Assembly: GCF_001940525.2 (NCBI RefSeq)
Contig: NZ_CP019437.1
Coordinates: forward strand, 594,501-658,500
Length of the DNA: 64,000 nt
Source: Thioclava nitratireducens
GTDB taxonomy: Bacteria; Pseudomonadota; Alphaproteobacteria; Rhodobacterales; Rhodobacteraceae
Reading direction: 5' to 3'
Shown here: piece by piece, positions 17,968-26,553 of the stretch
How positions within the stretch are numbered: the stretch's first letter is position 1
Layout of the letters: each line of letters opens with the position of its first letter
Position numbers and translations under genes: made by a program
The notes under the pieces: generated by a model
The model's database searches: none
The model's input: only the letters and a program-made list of their open reading frames with translations
Told to the model about the DNA's origin: nothing

Positions 17968-19467
17968 TCACTTCTTCTTGCCGAAGCCCGACAGGCCCGG
18001 CGGCAACGCGCCGCCCAGGCCGGGCATGCCGCCCTTGGGCATCTTGCCGCCCATCGCCTTGGCGGCGGCTTCGACCTCGGAGGGATCCATGTTTGCCAGA
18101 TCCGGCGCGCCGCCGCCTTTGCCGCCCATCATCTTCATCGCCTGTTTCATCATGCCGCCCTTGCCCATCTTCGAGAGCTTCTTCATCGAGTCGGACATCT
18201 GGCGATGCATCTTCAGCAGCTTGTTGAGATCGGACACTTCGAGGCCCGCGCCCGCCGCGATCCTCTTCTTGCGGCTCGCCTGAAGGATCTGCGGGTTGGC
18301 GCGCTCCTTCTTGGTCATCGAGTTGATGAGCGCGATCTGGTGGCTGATCGTCTTGTCATTCAGCCCGGCGTCTTCCGCCTGCTTGGCGTATTTCGACATG
18401 CCCGGCATCATGCCCATGACGCCCTGCATCCCGCCCATCTTGATCATCTGCTCAAGCTGGTTCTTCATGTCGTTCATGTTGAACAGGCCCTTCTGGAAGC
18501 GCTTGGCCATGCGCTCCGCCTGTTCCTGTTCCAGCGTTTCCTGTGCGCGCTCCACGAGGGCGACGATGTCGCCCATGCCGAGGATGCGGCCCGCGATACG
18601 CTCGGCCTCGAAGGTCTCGAGCGCGTCCATTTTCTCGCCCAGACCCACGAAGCGGATCGGCTTGCCGGTGACCGCGCGCATCGAGAGCGCCGCACCACCA
18701 CGACCGTCGCCGTCCATCCGGGTCAGCACGACGCCCGAGACGCCGACCTTCTCGTCGAACTCGGTCGCGACGTTCACGGCATCCTGACCGGTCAGGCCAT
18801 CGACGACGAGGAGCGTCTCACGCGGGTTTGCGACATCGCGCACCGCCTGAACCTCGTCCATCAGCACTTCGTCGATATGCAGACGGCCCGCCGTGTCGAG
18901 CATGTAGACGTCATAGCCGCCGAGCGTCGCTTGCTGCTTGGCGCGCTTGGCGATCTGCACGGCGCTTTCGCCCTTCACGATCGGCAGCGTGTCGACACCG
19001 ATCTGGGTGCCGAGGATCTGCAGCTGCTCCATTGCCGCCGGGCGGTTGGTGTCGAGCGACGCCATCAGCACGCGCTTGTGCTCGCGGTCCTTGAGACGCT
19101 TGGCGAGCTTGGCGGTGGTGGTGGTCTTACCAGAGCCCTGCAGACCGACCATCAGGATCGGCGCGGGCGGGTTGTCGATCTTCAGCGCATCGGCGGGCTC
19201 TTCGCCCGCGAGCATCTTGATCAGCTCGTCATGAACGATCTTGACGACCTGCTGGCCCGGCGTGACCGATTTGGTGACCGCGGCGCCGGTGGCCTTGCCC
19301 TCGACCGATTTGATGAACTGACGGGCGACCGGCAGCGAAACGTCAGCTTCGAGAAGCGCGACGCGCACTTCGCGCATGGCCGTTTTCACGTCATCGGCGG
19401 AAAGCGCACCTTGTTTGGTCAGCCGGTCGAAGACGCCGCCTAGGCGCTCGGATAGACTTTCGAACAT
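17968..19467 (-). CDS. ffh: Signal recognition particle protein Ffh
   Basis: A 499-residue SRP GTPase that binds signal sequences with 4.5S RNA and docks on FtsY. The helical N domain is followed by the G domain, with its P-loop GLQGSGKT at residues 108-115 and DTAGR further on. The C-terminal M domain is rich in methionine (GMQGVMGMMPGMSKYAK and GKGGMMKQAMKMMGGK). The ATG at 19467 is preceded by CAGGAGGGTGG. It is the first gene of the minus-strand translation operon. Confidence 0.97.
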   Translation of the reverse strand: MFESLSERLGGVFDRLTKQGALSADDVKTAMREVRVALLEADVSLPVARQFIKSVEGKATGAAVTKSVTPGQQVVKIVHDELIKMLAGEEPADALKIDNPPAPILMVGLQGSGKTTTTAKLAKRLKDREHKRVLMASLDTNRPAAMEQLQILGTQIGVDTLPIVKGESAVQIAKRAKQQATLGGYDVYMLDTAGRLHIDEVLMDEVQAVRDVANPRETLLVVDGLTGQDAVNVATEFDEKVGVSGVVLTRMDGDGRGGAALSMRAVTGKPIRFVGLGEKMDALETFEAERIAGRILGMGDIVALVERAQETLEQEQAERMAKRFQKGLFNMNDMKNQLEQMIKMGGMQGVMGMMPGMSKYAKQAEDAGLNDKTISHQIALINSMTKKERANPQILQASRKKRIAAGAGLEVSDLNKLLKMHRQMSDSMKKLSKMGKGGMMKQAMKMMGGKGGGAPDLANMDPSEVEAAAKAMGGKMPKGGMPGLGGALPPGLSGFGKKK

Positions 19468-19603
19468 GGGCCACCCTCCTGTGATTGGGGCCGGGACAAA
19501 CGACAAGCGCACCAGTGGGCGCAACGCGCTGACTGGTGGCGATCCCGACCTCATGCCGGGACCGGAGGGATTCGTCCTCCGGGGAAATCTCGCGTGAACT
19601 ATG

Positions 19604-19636
19604 ACAAAGGCCCCGCGGAGTCAACCACGGGGCCAT
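19604..19636 (-). terminator. Probable terminator after azoR
   Basis: A 7-bp stem GGCCCCG/CGGGGCC (19609-19634) with a 12-base loop is followed on the minus strand by TTTG. It lies 40 bases past the azoR stop. The short U run makes it only moderately convincing. Confidence 0.6.
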
Positions 19637-19673
19637 TCGGGAGAGGTAGGGAACGTCTTTGCAGGCTGGGGGA

Positions 19674-20246
19674 TCAGGCTGCCAGCTCGATGATCTGGGT
19701 CTCGGCCTTGGCGATCGCCGCCGCCTCGTCGAGGTTCACGCCTTCGGCTGCGACCACGGTCACGTCGGTGATGCCGATGAAGCCCAGAACCTGCTTGATG
19801 TAGGGCGTCGCGAAATCGAAGGCGGAGCCCTGCGGCACGCCGCCCGAGGAGTAGGCGATGATGACGCGCTTCGGGCCGGCGAGGCCTTCGGGGCCGGCAT
19901 CGGTGTAGCGGAAGGTCTCGCCCACGCGGCAGACCATGTCGATCCAGTGCTTGAGCGGGCCGGTGACTCCGAAATTGTAGACGCCGCAGCCAATGACGAT
20001 CGTGTCGGCGGCCTTGAGTTCGGCGATCAGCTCGTCGGACAGGGCGAGCAGCTCTTTCTGCTCGTCGCTGCGCTGGTCGGCCGGGGTATAGGCTGCGCCG
20101 ATCCATGCACCGTCGATGGCGGGAATGGCGGTCGCGTCGCGGGCGGTGACGTCGCCGCCGATCCGCTCGACGATCTTGTCCGTGAGGCGTTTGGAGATCG
20201 ACGCGTCGCCTTTGATGGAGCTGTCGATACGAAGGGTCTTGGTCAT
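19674..20246 (-). CDS. azoR: FMN-dependent NADH-azoreductase (AzoR-type flavodoxin-fold quinone reductase)
   Basis: A 190-residue flavodoxin-fold oxidoreductase. RIDSSIKGDASISKRL forms the FMN phosphate-binding loop, and CGVYNFGVTGPLKHWIDMV is the conserved AzoR core. Such enzymes reduce quinones and azo compounds with NADH, often against electrophile stress. The start is the ATG at 20246. It is divergent from a LysR gene 124 bases away, a layout that commonly means regulation by that protein. Confidence 0.92.
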   Translation of the reverse strand: MTKTLRIDSSIKGDASISKRLTDKIVERIGGDVTARDATAIPAIDGAWIGAAYTPADQRSDEQKELLALSDELIAELKAADTIVIGCGVYNFGVTGPLKHWIDMVCRVGETFRYTDAGPEGLAGPKRVIIAYSSGGVPQGSAFDFATPYIKQVLGFIGITDVTVVAAEGVNLDEAAAIAKAETQIIELAA

Positions 20247-20369
20247 GGGGAGGACTCCGTAAAACGTGTTCGATGTGGGGTCGTGATTTTCGTTCTGCGC
20301 CTTACTTGTCCCTTGCAATCCAGAACGCAACGGGCATGATCGAGCAGATTATGTTCACGGGCGCACAGC
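20247..20369. promoter_or_regulatory. Shared divergent promoter region, azoR and LysR gene
   Basis: This 123-base gap must contain both promoters. LysR proteins usually bind such gaps at a T-N11-A dyad; I could not single out one site with confidence. Confidence 0.4.
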
Positions 20370-21266
20370 ATGAGCTTTGACAGTTGGGATGAAATCCGTA
20401 CCGCGTTTCACGTGGCGCGGATCGGCACCGTTTCGGGTGCAGCGGAGGTTTTGGGCGTTCACCACGCGACGGTGATCCGTCATGTCGACGCGTTGGAAGA
20501 CAAGCTGGGCACGAAGCTGTTCCAGCGCCATCCGCGCGGCTACACGCCGACCGAAGCAGGGCAGCAACTGCTCTCCGTGGGGCAGGCGACCGAGGACCAG
20601 TTCAGCCAACTCGCCGCCCGGATCGCGGGCGCGGGCGACGAAGTCACGGGCGAGCTGATCGTGACGTCGCTGACTGCGGTTTCGGTGCTAGTGCTGCCCG
20701 CGATGGAAAAGCTTCTGGGCGAATATCCCGGGCTGCGGCTGCGCTATCTGACCGATCAGCGCGTGTTCCGGCTGGAATATGGCGAGGCGCATGTCGCGAT
20801 CCGCGCCGGCAACCGCCCGACCGAGCCCGACAACGTCGTGCAGTCGCTGGGCCGGATGCAGAATGCGCTCTATGCGAGCCACGCCTATGTCGAGCGCTTC
20901 GGGATTCCGCGCTCCAAGGAAGAACTCGCAAAGCATCGCTTCGTGTCGAACGACAACCGCGACAGCCGTGCGCCGTTCTACCGCTGGCTGCGCGACAACG
21001 TCCCGGACGAGCAGGTCGTGTTCCGCGCGAACGAGCACGAGAGCCAGGTCGATGCGATCAAGGCGGGTCTGGGCTTGGGCTTCCTGACCGTGCCGATGGG
21101 GCGCGCCGATCCGACGCTCGAAGAGGTGGTGAAGCCCTATGATACCTGGGACACCAACCTGTGGCTGGTGACCCATGTCGATCTGCACCGGACGCCGAAG
21201 GTTCAGGCCGCCGTGAAGGCGATCAAGGAACAGGCGGCGCGCTCGGACGGTCTGATCCTGAACTGA
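20370..21266 (+). CDS. LysR-family transcriptional regulator, divergent from azoR
   Basis: A 298-residue LysR protein. Its helix-turn-helix includes FHVARIGTVSGAAEVLGVHH and HVDALEDKLGTKLFQRHPRG, and the C-terminal substrate-binding-like domain begins near ELIVTSLTAV. It probably senses a quinone-like or aromatic inducer and controls azoR, by position only. Its stop codon is two bases from the convergent opgC stop, leaving no room for a terminator between them. Confidence 0.9.
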   Translation: MSFDSWDEIRTAFHVARIGTVSGAAEVLGVHHATVIRHVDALEDKLGTKLFQRHPRGYTPTEAGQQLLSVGQATEDQFSQLAARIAGAGDEVTGELIVTSLTAVSVLVLPAMEKLLGEYPGLRLRYLTDQRVFRLEYGEAHVAIRAGNRPTEPDNVVQSLGRMQNALYASHAYVERFGIPRSKEELAKHRFVSNDNRDSRAPFYRWLRDNVPDEQVVFRANEHESQVDAIKAGLGLGFLTVPMGRADPTLEEVVKPYDTWDTNLWLVTHVDLHRTPKVQAAVKAIKEQAARSDGLILN

Positions 21267-21267
21267 G

Positions 21268-22467
21268 CTATTCTGCGGCGTGCAGCCGCCGGACCGGAGC
21301 GGGCGCAGGCTCTGTCTCGTCGCGGGCCTTCCGGCGCCGGGCCACAGCCTTCGCGCCGAAATTGTCGCGCCCGTAGGCAAAGGCGAATTGCAGCGCGAGC
21401 CCGCCGAAGATCAGAACGCTGTCCTGCCAGATCCCGCCCGGATGCACCTGCTTCACCGTCTGACCGGCGATCGCCAGCACCGTGCCGAGCGCGAAGATCG
21501 GCAGCGAGTGGCGGCCCAGCATCCGGATCGGCTCCAGCACGCGCGCCTCGGCGATGCCCGGGACGATCCCCGGCAGCGACAGGATGTAGGCGAGCGCCAG
21601 CAGGTGCGACAGGCGCGGCAGCGACACGAATGTCTTGTCGAAGCCCGCGATGAAGAAGGGCACGTTCCACTGGCGCAACTGCCAGACCGCGTGGCCGAAA
21701 TTCTTAAGCATCCAGTCGTTGTGAATCCACACGAAGGTCAGTGCCAGCCAGCCCGCCGCAAGCGCGATGATCCAGCCTTTCACAGGCACGAGCCGCTTGC
21801 CTTGGCGCAGCGAAAGGCCCGTCAGGATGCCGAGGCTGAACACCAGTTGCCACGCCAGCGGGTTGAAGAACCAGCCGCCTTCCATCGGGTAGTTCGGCAG
21901 GTTCAGCCGGAACAGCCCCGTCGCCGCCCAAAGCCCGACCGAGGTCGCCAGCAGTGCCAATTTGCTGCGCTGACCGATCCGGATAAGCGCGGGCGCCATC
22001 AAGAGAAGCGCCATATACATCGGCAGGATGTTCACATAGCCCAGCTGGTGACCCAGCGTCGCGATCCCGATCAGGAAGCCAAACGGGTCCGTGCCGTAGA
22101 TCTTCATCGCGTTCTTGGACAGCATCGCCTCGTTGCCCCAGAACTGCACGGCGGCCGAGACGATGGCGATCGCCCAGACTGCAGTCAGGATATGCACGAG
22201 ATAGAGGAGCCACGCCCGGCCCCAAAGTCGCGACGTGCCTTCCCAGCTCAGCCCCTTGGCCAGCGCCGGACCGTAAGCCAGCGCGGCGGCAAGGCCGGAC
22301 ATGAAGACGAAACCCTCCGCCGCATCCGAGAAGCCCAGATTGCGGGAGGTGAAGTTCTCGTAGAGATTGCCCGGGATGTGATCGATATAGATCATCACCA
22401 GCGCGAGGCCGCGGAACAGGTCGATCCGCAGGTCGCGCCCGGGTTTCATCAGCGCGATATTACGCAT
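21268..22467 (-). CDS. opgC: OpgC membrane acyltransferase of periplasmic glucans
   Basis: A 399-residue integral membrane protein with about ten segments. It starts with DLRIDLFRGLALVMIYIDHIPGN, the OpgC hallmark in Rhodobacterales and rhizobia. In Rhodobacter sphaeroides OpgC succinylates osmoregulated periplasmic glucans; the same activity is inferred here. Its ATG lies inside the 3' end of opgH (8-base overlap). It is the last gene of the opg operon, facing a LysR gene tail to tail. Confidence 0.9.
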   Translation of the reverse strand: MRNIALMKPGRDLRIDLFRGLALVMIYIDHIPGNLYENFTSRNLGFSDAAEGFVFMSGLAAALAYGPALAKGLSWEGTSRLWGRAWLLYLVHILTAVWAIAIVSAAVQFWGNEAMLSKNAMKIYGTDPFGFLIGIATLGHQLGYVNILPMYMALLLMAPALIRIGQRSKLALLATSVGLWAATGLFRLNLPNYPMEGGWFFNPLAWQLVFSLGILTGLSLRQGKRLVPVKGWIIALAAGWLALTFVWIHNDWMLKNFGHAVWQLRQWNVPFFIAGFDKTFVSLPRLSHLLALAYILSLPGIVPGIAEARVLEPIRMLGRHSLPIFALGTVLAIAGQTVKQVHPGGIWQDSVLIFGGLALQFAFAYGRDNFGAKAVARRRKARDETEPAPAPVRRLHAAE

Positions 22468-24274
22468 GTGCGGGGCTCCGGTGAGGGGCGTCCGCGAAAC
22501 CGGCGCGGTCGCCCTCGGGGGCCGGGAAAGCGTTTTCCCAGCGGGTGAAGATCGCGTCGTGCAGACGCAGGATGCGCGGCGTGTCGATCTCGCTAGGCAC
22601 CAGCATCAGCTGCGAGGCCGAGGGTTGCGACGACCACGAAATCAGCCACGGCGCGGCGATCATCGGCAGACCGACCGGCAGCAGCCAGAACAGCAGGCCG
22701 GGCGCGAGCCACCACGTGACGGCAAGGCCCGCAGCACCGATGGCGACGATCCACCACGCCGCGTTGAACCCGTCGGCCACGCTCAGCCGTCCGTCGCCGC
22801 GGTTATTGGTGGGCCAGCCGCCATCCGCTCCGAACAGCACCTGAAAGACCGAGCGCGTGGCGAAGGCCAGCAGCACCGGGGCCGTGAGCGAGGAGAAGAG
22901 CAGCTCGCTCAGCGTCGAGGCGAAGGCGAGGTTGCCGCCGCCGAAGCCGCGCGCCGTGCCGTTCATCGCGGCGCGCGCGGCGATCAGCAGTTTCGGCACC
23001 AGCAGCAGGCCGAAGATGCCGATGGCGAGGCCGATCGCCTTCGAGGCCTCCGACGGCGGGAAATAGGGGAAGGGCCAATAGGGCTCGGGGAAGTAATCTG
23101 GCGGCGGCACGAACAGCGGTGCCGCGATCGAAGCCACGAGAAAGCCCAGCCAGAACAGAGGCGCGATATAGGCCATGATGCCCTGCGCAAATACGAAGCG
23201 CGACCAGCCACGCAGCCCCGGCGCGCCGATGATGCGCGCATGTTGCAGGTTGCCCTGACACCAGCGGCGGTCGCGCTTGGCGTGATCGACGATATTCTCC
23301 GGGCCTTCCTCGAACGAGCCCTCCAGATCGTCGTCGAGCCGCACAAGCCAGCCATTGCGCGCCAGAAGTGCCGCCTCGACATAGTCGTGGCTCATCACAT
23401 GCCCGCCGAAGGGCGGTTGCCCCCTCAGCGCGGGCAGGCCGCAGCTTTCGGCGAAAGCGCGGGTACGCACGATGGCGTTGTGGCCCCAGAACGGGCCGGT
23501 CTTGCCCTGCAGCATCGCCAGGCCACGCGCGAAGACGGGCGAGAAGAAGCTGGCCGAGAATTGCATCGCCCGAGCGAAGCGTGAGCGACCCCGCACGACT
23601 TTCGGCAGGGTCTGCAGCAGGCCAAGGCGGGGCTCGGCCTCGATCCGACGGATCATCTGCAGGATCGTCTCGCCTTCCATCAGGCTGTCGGCATCGAGGA
23701 TCAGCGTGAAATCATAGGCCGCGCCGGAACGGGTAATGAAATCCTCGATATTGCCCGCCTTCTTGCCCACGTTGTTGGTGCGGCGGCGATAGAAGAACCG
23801 GCCAAGCGCGTCGCGCTCTTCCACGAGATGGGCGAAGACCTGCAGTTCGCGATGGGCGATGTCGTCCTTGCGGGTGTCTGAGAGGATCGCGAAATGGACC
23901 TCCGCGTCGTCGTCGGTCGCGGCGAGCGAGGCATCCATCGCGGCCACGCGCGAGAAGGTGGAGACCGGGTCTTCGTTATAGACCGGCACCAGCACGACCG
24001 TGCGCCCTTGGATCCGCGCATGGGGGTCCACCCGCGGCGGTGGTTCTGCACGCGAGGTGAGGCCGATCAGTGCCTGCACAGCGCCCCAGGCGAGCCAGAG
24101 CGTCGAGATCAGGATCAGCAGCGCGCGCACCACGTCGAGCGTCTGCAGCCCATCGGCCTGCCCGAACTGGATGAACAGTACGAAGGCGCCGATGCCCGCA
24201 AGCGCAGCAAGCCCGAGCGCCAGAGCGCGCAGGCCGATCAGCAATGCGCCACGGGGGCGCGCTAGCGCGGACAT
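22460..24274 (-). CDS. opgH: Periplasmic glucan glucosyltransferase OpgH (main part)
   Basis: A 604-residue GT2 glycosyltransferase of the inner membrane that builds the beta-1,2 glucan backbone from UDP-glucose. Two N-terminal membrane segments precede the cytosolic catalytic domain, with VLVPVYNEDP, the DADS metal site at residues 194-197, and the QxxRW-type end RRWCQGN around residue 335, then several membrane segments. OpgH of relatives has a longer cytosolic N-terminus containing a MPEQ-like motif. Here that piece is in the separate small reading frame just upstream, with the junction TGA-C-ATG. Confidence 0.93.
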   Translation of the reverse strand: MSALARPRGALLIGLRALALGLAALAGIGAFVLFIQFGQADGLQTLDVVRALLILISTLWLAWGAVQALIGLTSRAEPPPRVDPHARIQGRTVVLVPVYNEDPVSTFSRVAAMDASLAATDDDAEVHFAILSDTRKDDIAHRELQVFAHLVEERDALGRFFYRRRTNNVGKKAGNIEDFITRSGAAYDFTLILDADSLMEGETILQMIRRIEAEPRLGLLQTLPKVVRGRSRFARAMQFSASFFSPVFARGLAMLQGKTGPFWGHNAIVRTRAFAESCGLPALRGQPPFGGHVMSHDYVEAALLARNGWLVRLDDDLEGSFEEGPENIVDHAKRDRRWCQGNLQHARIIGAPGLRGWSRFVFAQGIMAYIAPLFWLGFLVASIAAPLFVPPPDYFPEPYWPFPYFPPSEASKAIGLAIGIFGLLLVPKLLIAARAAMNGTARGFGGGNLAFASTLSELLFSSLTAPVLLAFATRSVFQVLFGADGGWPTNNRGDGRLSVADGFNAAWWIVAIGAAGLAVTWWLAPGLLFWLLPVGLPMIAAPWLISWSSQPSASQLMLVPSEIDTPRILRLHDAIFTRWENAFPAPEGDRAGFADAPHRSPAHA

Positions 24275-24275
24275 G

Positions 24276-24488
24276 TCAGGTGCCTTCCCCGACCGGGCGG
24301 CGGGTCAGCATCCGGGCGAGCCGGGTACTCAGCCGAAGATCGGGTTCGATCTGTTGCGCAGGCATGGACATCGGGGCGACCGGCAGCGCGGCGGGCCCCT
24401 CAACGAGGTCTTCGGGGGCCAGTCGGCGCAGGGCGCTCGGCTGGTCGGTCAGCGCCGGCACGGCCGGCAGCTTCAGGTGTGATTTCAT
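24276..24488 (-). CDS. Small ORF resembling the N-terminal extension of OpgH
   Basis: A 70-residue reading frame whose ATG overlaps the opgG stop (ATGA) and whose TGA is one base before the opgH ATG. The segment ALPVAPMSMPAQ recalls the APLAMPEQ stretch near the N-terminus of Rhodobacter sphaeroides OpgH (from memory), and the basic RLARMLTRRP would then lead into the first membrane segment. A one-base gain near 24283-24297 (C and G runs) would fuse the two frames. It is either a true small partner protein with stop-start coupling or the head of opgH split by an indel. Confidence 0.6.
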   Translation of the reverse strand: MKSHLKLPAVPALTDQPSALRRLAPEDLVEGPAALPVAPMSMPAQQIEPDLRLSTRLARMLTRRPVGEGT

Positions 24489-26137
24489 GCTTTGGTCCAC
24501 TGATAGAGCCAGGTCTCGGATAGGTTCCGTCCAAAACCGGCTAGTGTCGCAGAGAGTTCCACCGGCGCTTCGCCATCGGCGGAAATATCCAGAACGAGAC
24601 GCCAGACATTGTCCTGCTCGACCTTCGACAGGGCTTGAGTCACGATCTTGCCCTTGTTCGCGTGGGTGACCGGCTTGATCTCGTCGACAGCCGATGCGGG
24701 GAGGCGCGAAATCTCTCCGCCTTTGAAATCAATGACGAATTTCCGGGTTCCCTTAGTGTTCTCGACGCCCGACACGCCGCCGGTTCCGGCCCATGTCTGG
24801 TCGACATAGGCGCGTTGATCGCTCGGATCGGGGGGAAGGTCGCCCCATTCGAGGCGATAGGCGAATTCCAGCGCATCGCCTGCTTTTGCCGGAGCTTCGG
24901 GCACCCAGAACGCGACGATATTGTCGTTCACCTCGAGTTTCGAGGGAATCTCGACCAGGCGAACCATGCCCTTGCCCCAGTCGCCCTGCGGCGTCACGCG
25001 GACCGAGGGGCGGCGCTCGTAACGGGCCGAAGCGTCCTGATAGTGATCGAACTCGCGCTCGCGCTGATAGAGACCGAAGCTTTTCGGCGCGCTCTCCGCG
25101 AAATAGGAGGAGGCGAGCGTGTCGGGATTCTGCAGCGGCCGCCATAGCTTGTCGCCATCGGCCTGCTCGATCGCCAGCCCGTCGCTGTCATGCACGCGCG
25201 GGCGGTAATCGTCGAAATCGTGCCGGTTGCGCGGTCCGAAGAGGAACATCGAGGTCAACGGCGCCACGCCGAGCTGCTGGATATCCTCGCGGATGAAGAG
25301 GCGTGCGGTCACGTCGACCGCGGTCGCCTCGCCGGGCGTGATGACGAATTTGTAGGCCCCCGTCAGCGAGGCCGAATGCATCTCTGCAAAAACGGTGATC
25401 GAGTTCGCGCCCGAGGTCGGCGTCTCGACCCAGAACTGGGTGAAGCGCGGGAATTCCTCGGCGACCGAGACGCCGGTATTCACCGCCAGCCCGCGCGCGG
25501 AGAGCCCGTAGGCCGAGCCGCGCCCGAGCGCGCGGAAATAGGATGCGCCCTGAAACGCGATCAACTCGTCCATGACATCGGGGCGGTTGATCGGCGTATT
25601 CAGCCGGAAGCCCGCGATTCCCGGCAGATCGGCATGTTCGGGAACGATCTTGCGCGCTTTGCTTTGATAGATGAAATCGTCGGTCGAGAAGGTCATCGGG
25701 CGCGCTTGCCCGTTCTCGACGCTGGAGAGATGCACCGGCTCCTTGAAGAGCCAGCCCAGATGGAAGGCCTGCAACTCGAAACGCGTGTCCTCGATATTCT
25801 CGAAGCGCGACTTGTCCGGGTCGAAGCGGATCATCCGGTAGCTGTCGTAATCCAGCTTGCTCAGGAAATCGGCCGAGCTGGTTTCCGGCGGGACAGCTTC
25901 GCCCTTGGCGGCTTTCTGCATCCGCGCCGCGAGATCGTCGAAGGAAAACGGCGATTGCTGCGGTGCGGCGGGAGCCGGGGCAGGGGCGGTCGAGGGCTCG
26001 GCCGGGGCGGCGCTATCTTGCGCGAGCGCATGGTTCGGCCAGCCTCCCGTCGCGCCGAGCGCGCCAAAAGCGGAACCGGCGGCGAGGAGCTGACGGCGGG
26101 AAAGGCGGGGCACTTGCACAGTGCGGGAATGAGACAT
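24485..26137 (-). CDS. opgG: Periplasmic glucan biosynthesis protein OpgG/OpgD, Tat-exported
   Basis: A 550-residue periplasmic protein needed for branching or release of osmoregulated glucans. A twin-arginine signal is clear (SRRQLLAAGSAFGALGATGG, RR at 14-15), followed by an Ala/Pro linker and the MdoG domain from about FSFDDLAARMQKAA to the C-terminus (YDSYRMIRFDP, DDYRPRVHDSDG, NRHDFDDY). In E. coli the Tat-exported paralogue is OpgD and OpgG uses Sec, so the label OpgG is by operon position; no second copy is here. The start at 26137 begins the Tat signal, and longer readings upstream are not credible. Confidence 0.9.
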   Translation of the reverse strand: MSHSRTVQVPRLSRRQLLAAGSAFGALGATGGWPNHALAQDSAAPAEPSTAPAPAPAAPQQSPFSFDDLAARMQKAAKGEAVPPETSSADFLSKLDYDSYRMIRFDPDKSRFENIEDTRFELQAFHLGWLFKEPVHLSSVENGQARPMTFSTDDFIYQSKARKIVPEHADLPGIAGFRLNTPINRPDVMDELIAFQGASYFRALGRGSAYGLSARGLAVNTGVSVAEEFPRFTQFWVETPTSGANSITVFAEMHSASLTGAYKFVITPGEATAVDVTARLFIREDIQQLGVAPLTSMFLFGPRNRHDFDDYRPRVHDSDGLAIEQADGDKLWRPLQNPDTLASSYFAESAPKSFGLYQREREFDHYQDASARYERRPSVRVTPQGDWGKGMVRLVEIPSKLEVNDNIVAFWVPEAPAKAGDALEFAYRLEWGDLPPDPSDQRAYVDQTWAGTGGVSGVENTKGTRKFVIDFKGGEISRLPASAVDEIKPVTHANKGKIVTQALSKVEQDNVWRLVLDISADGEAPVELSATLAGFGRNLSETWLYQWTKA

Positions 26138-26553
26138 CTGTTTCCCTGCGATTACAGTCGCTTCGCACGGCCTCACAAGGGCCGTGCTGCAATTTGCATA
26201 TCCACATGACTTGAAAAACTGCAAGAGGCGAAGCGAGGCCGCTGGGGCGGACAGGGCCGAGCCATGCGATTCTCGCATAACACCGCCCATCCATGCATCG
26301 AAAAGCGCAATTTCCCGCCGATTCCGCGACATTTCCGCCGCAGATTGCTGCGCCTGCAAAGGGCGCCGCGCGGGCGGGTCGCTGTCGCATTCGGGCGGCA
26401 CCGGCACAATGCCTTGCGATTCTGGTCAGGAAACGTCTTCGTGAAGCTTGACAGCCATGTCCCCTGTGCGCAGGTAAAGTAAAGCTTGCGCGGGGGGAGA
26501 GTGCGGTCGCATCCATCGCCCCAAGGCCCGCCAGAGAACGGACCGGAGAGAAG
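26138..26553. promoter_or_regulatory. Divergent regulatory region between opgG and the Mrp operon
   Basis: This 416-base gap holds the promoters of the opg operon (minus) and of mrpA (plus). A perfect 8-bp inverted repeat GCACGGCC/GGCCGTGC (26165-26172 and 26179-26186) lies about 30 bases ahead of the opgG start and would form a hairpin in the leader RNA. Overlapping open frames in the gap lack support and look like GC-rich noise. Both operons respond to osmotic or salt stress in other bacteria, so shared control is conceivable but unproven. Confidence 0.5.

Noticed and set aside
19480..19620. 4.5S SRP RNA gene next to ffh
   Set aside because: The hairpins upstream of ffh do not show the conserved SRP RNA tip and the spacing is that of a leader; no support.
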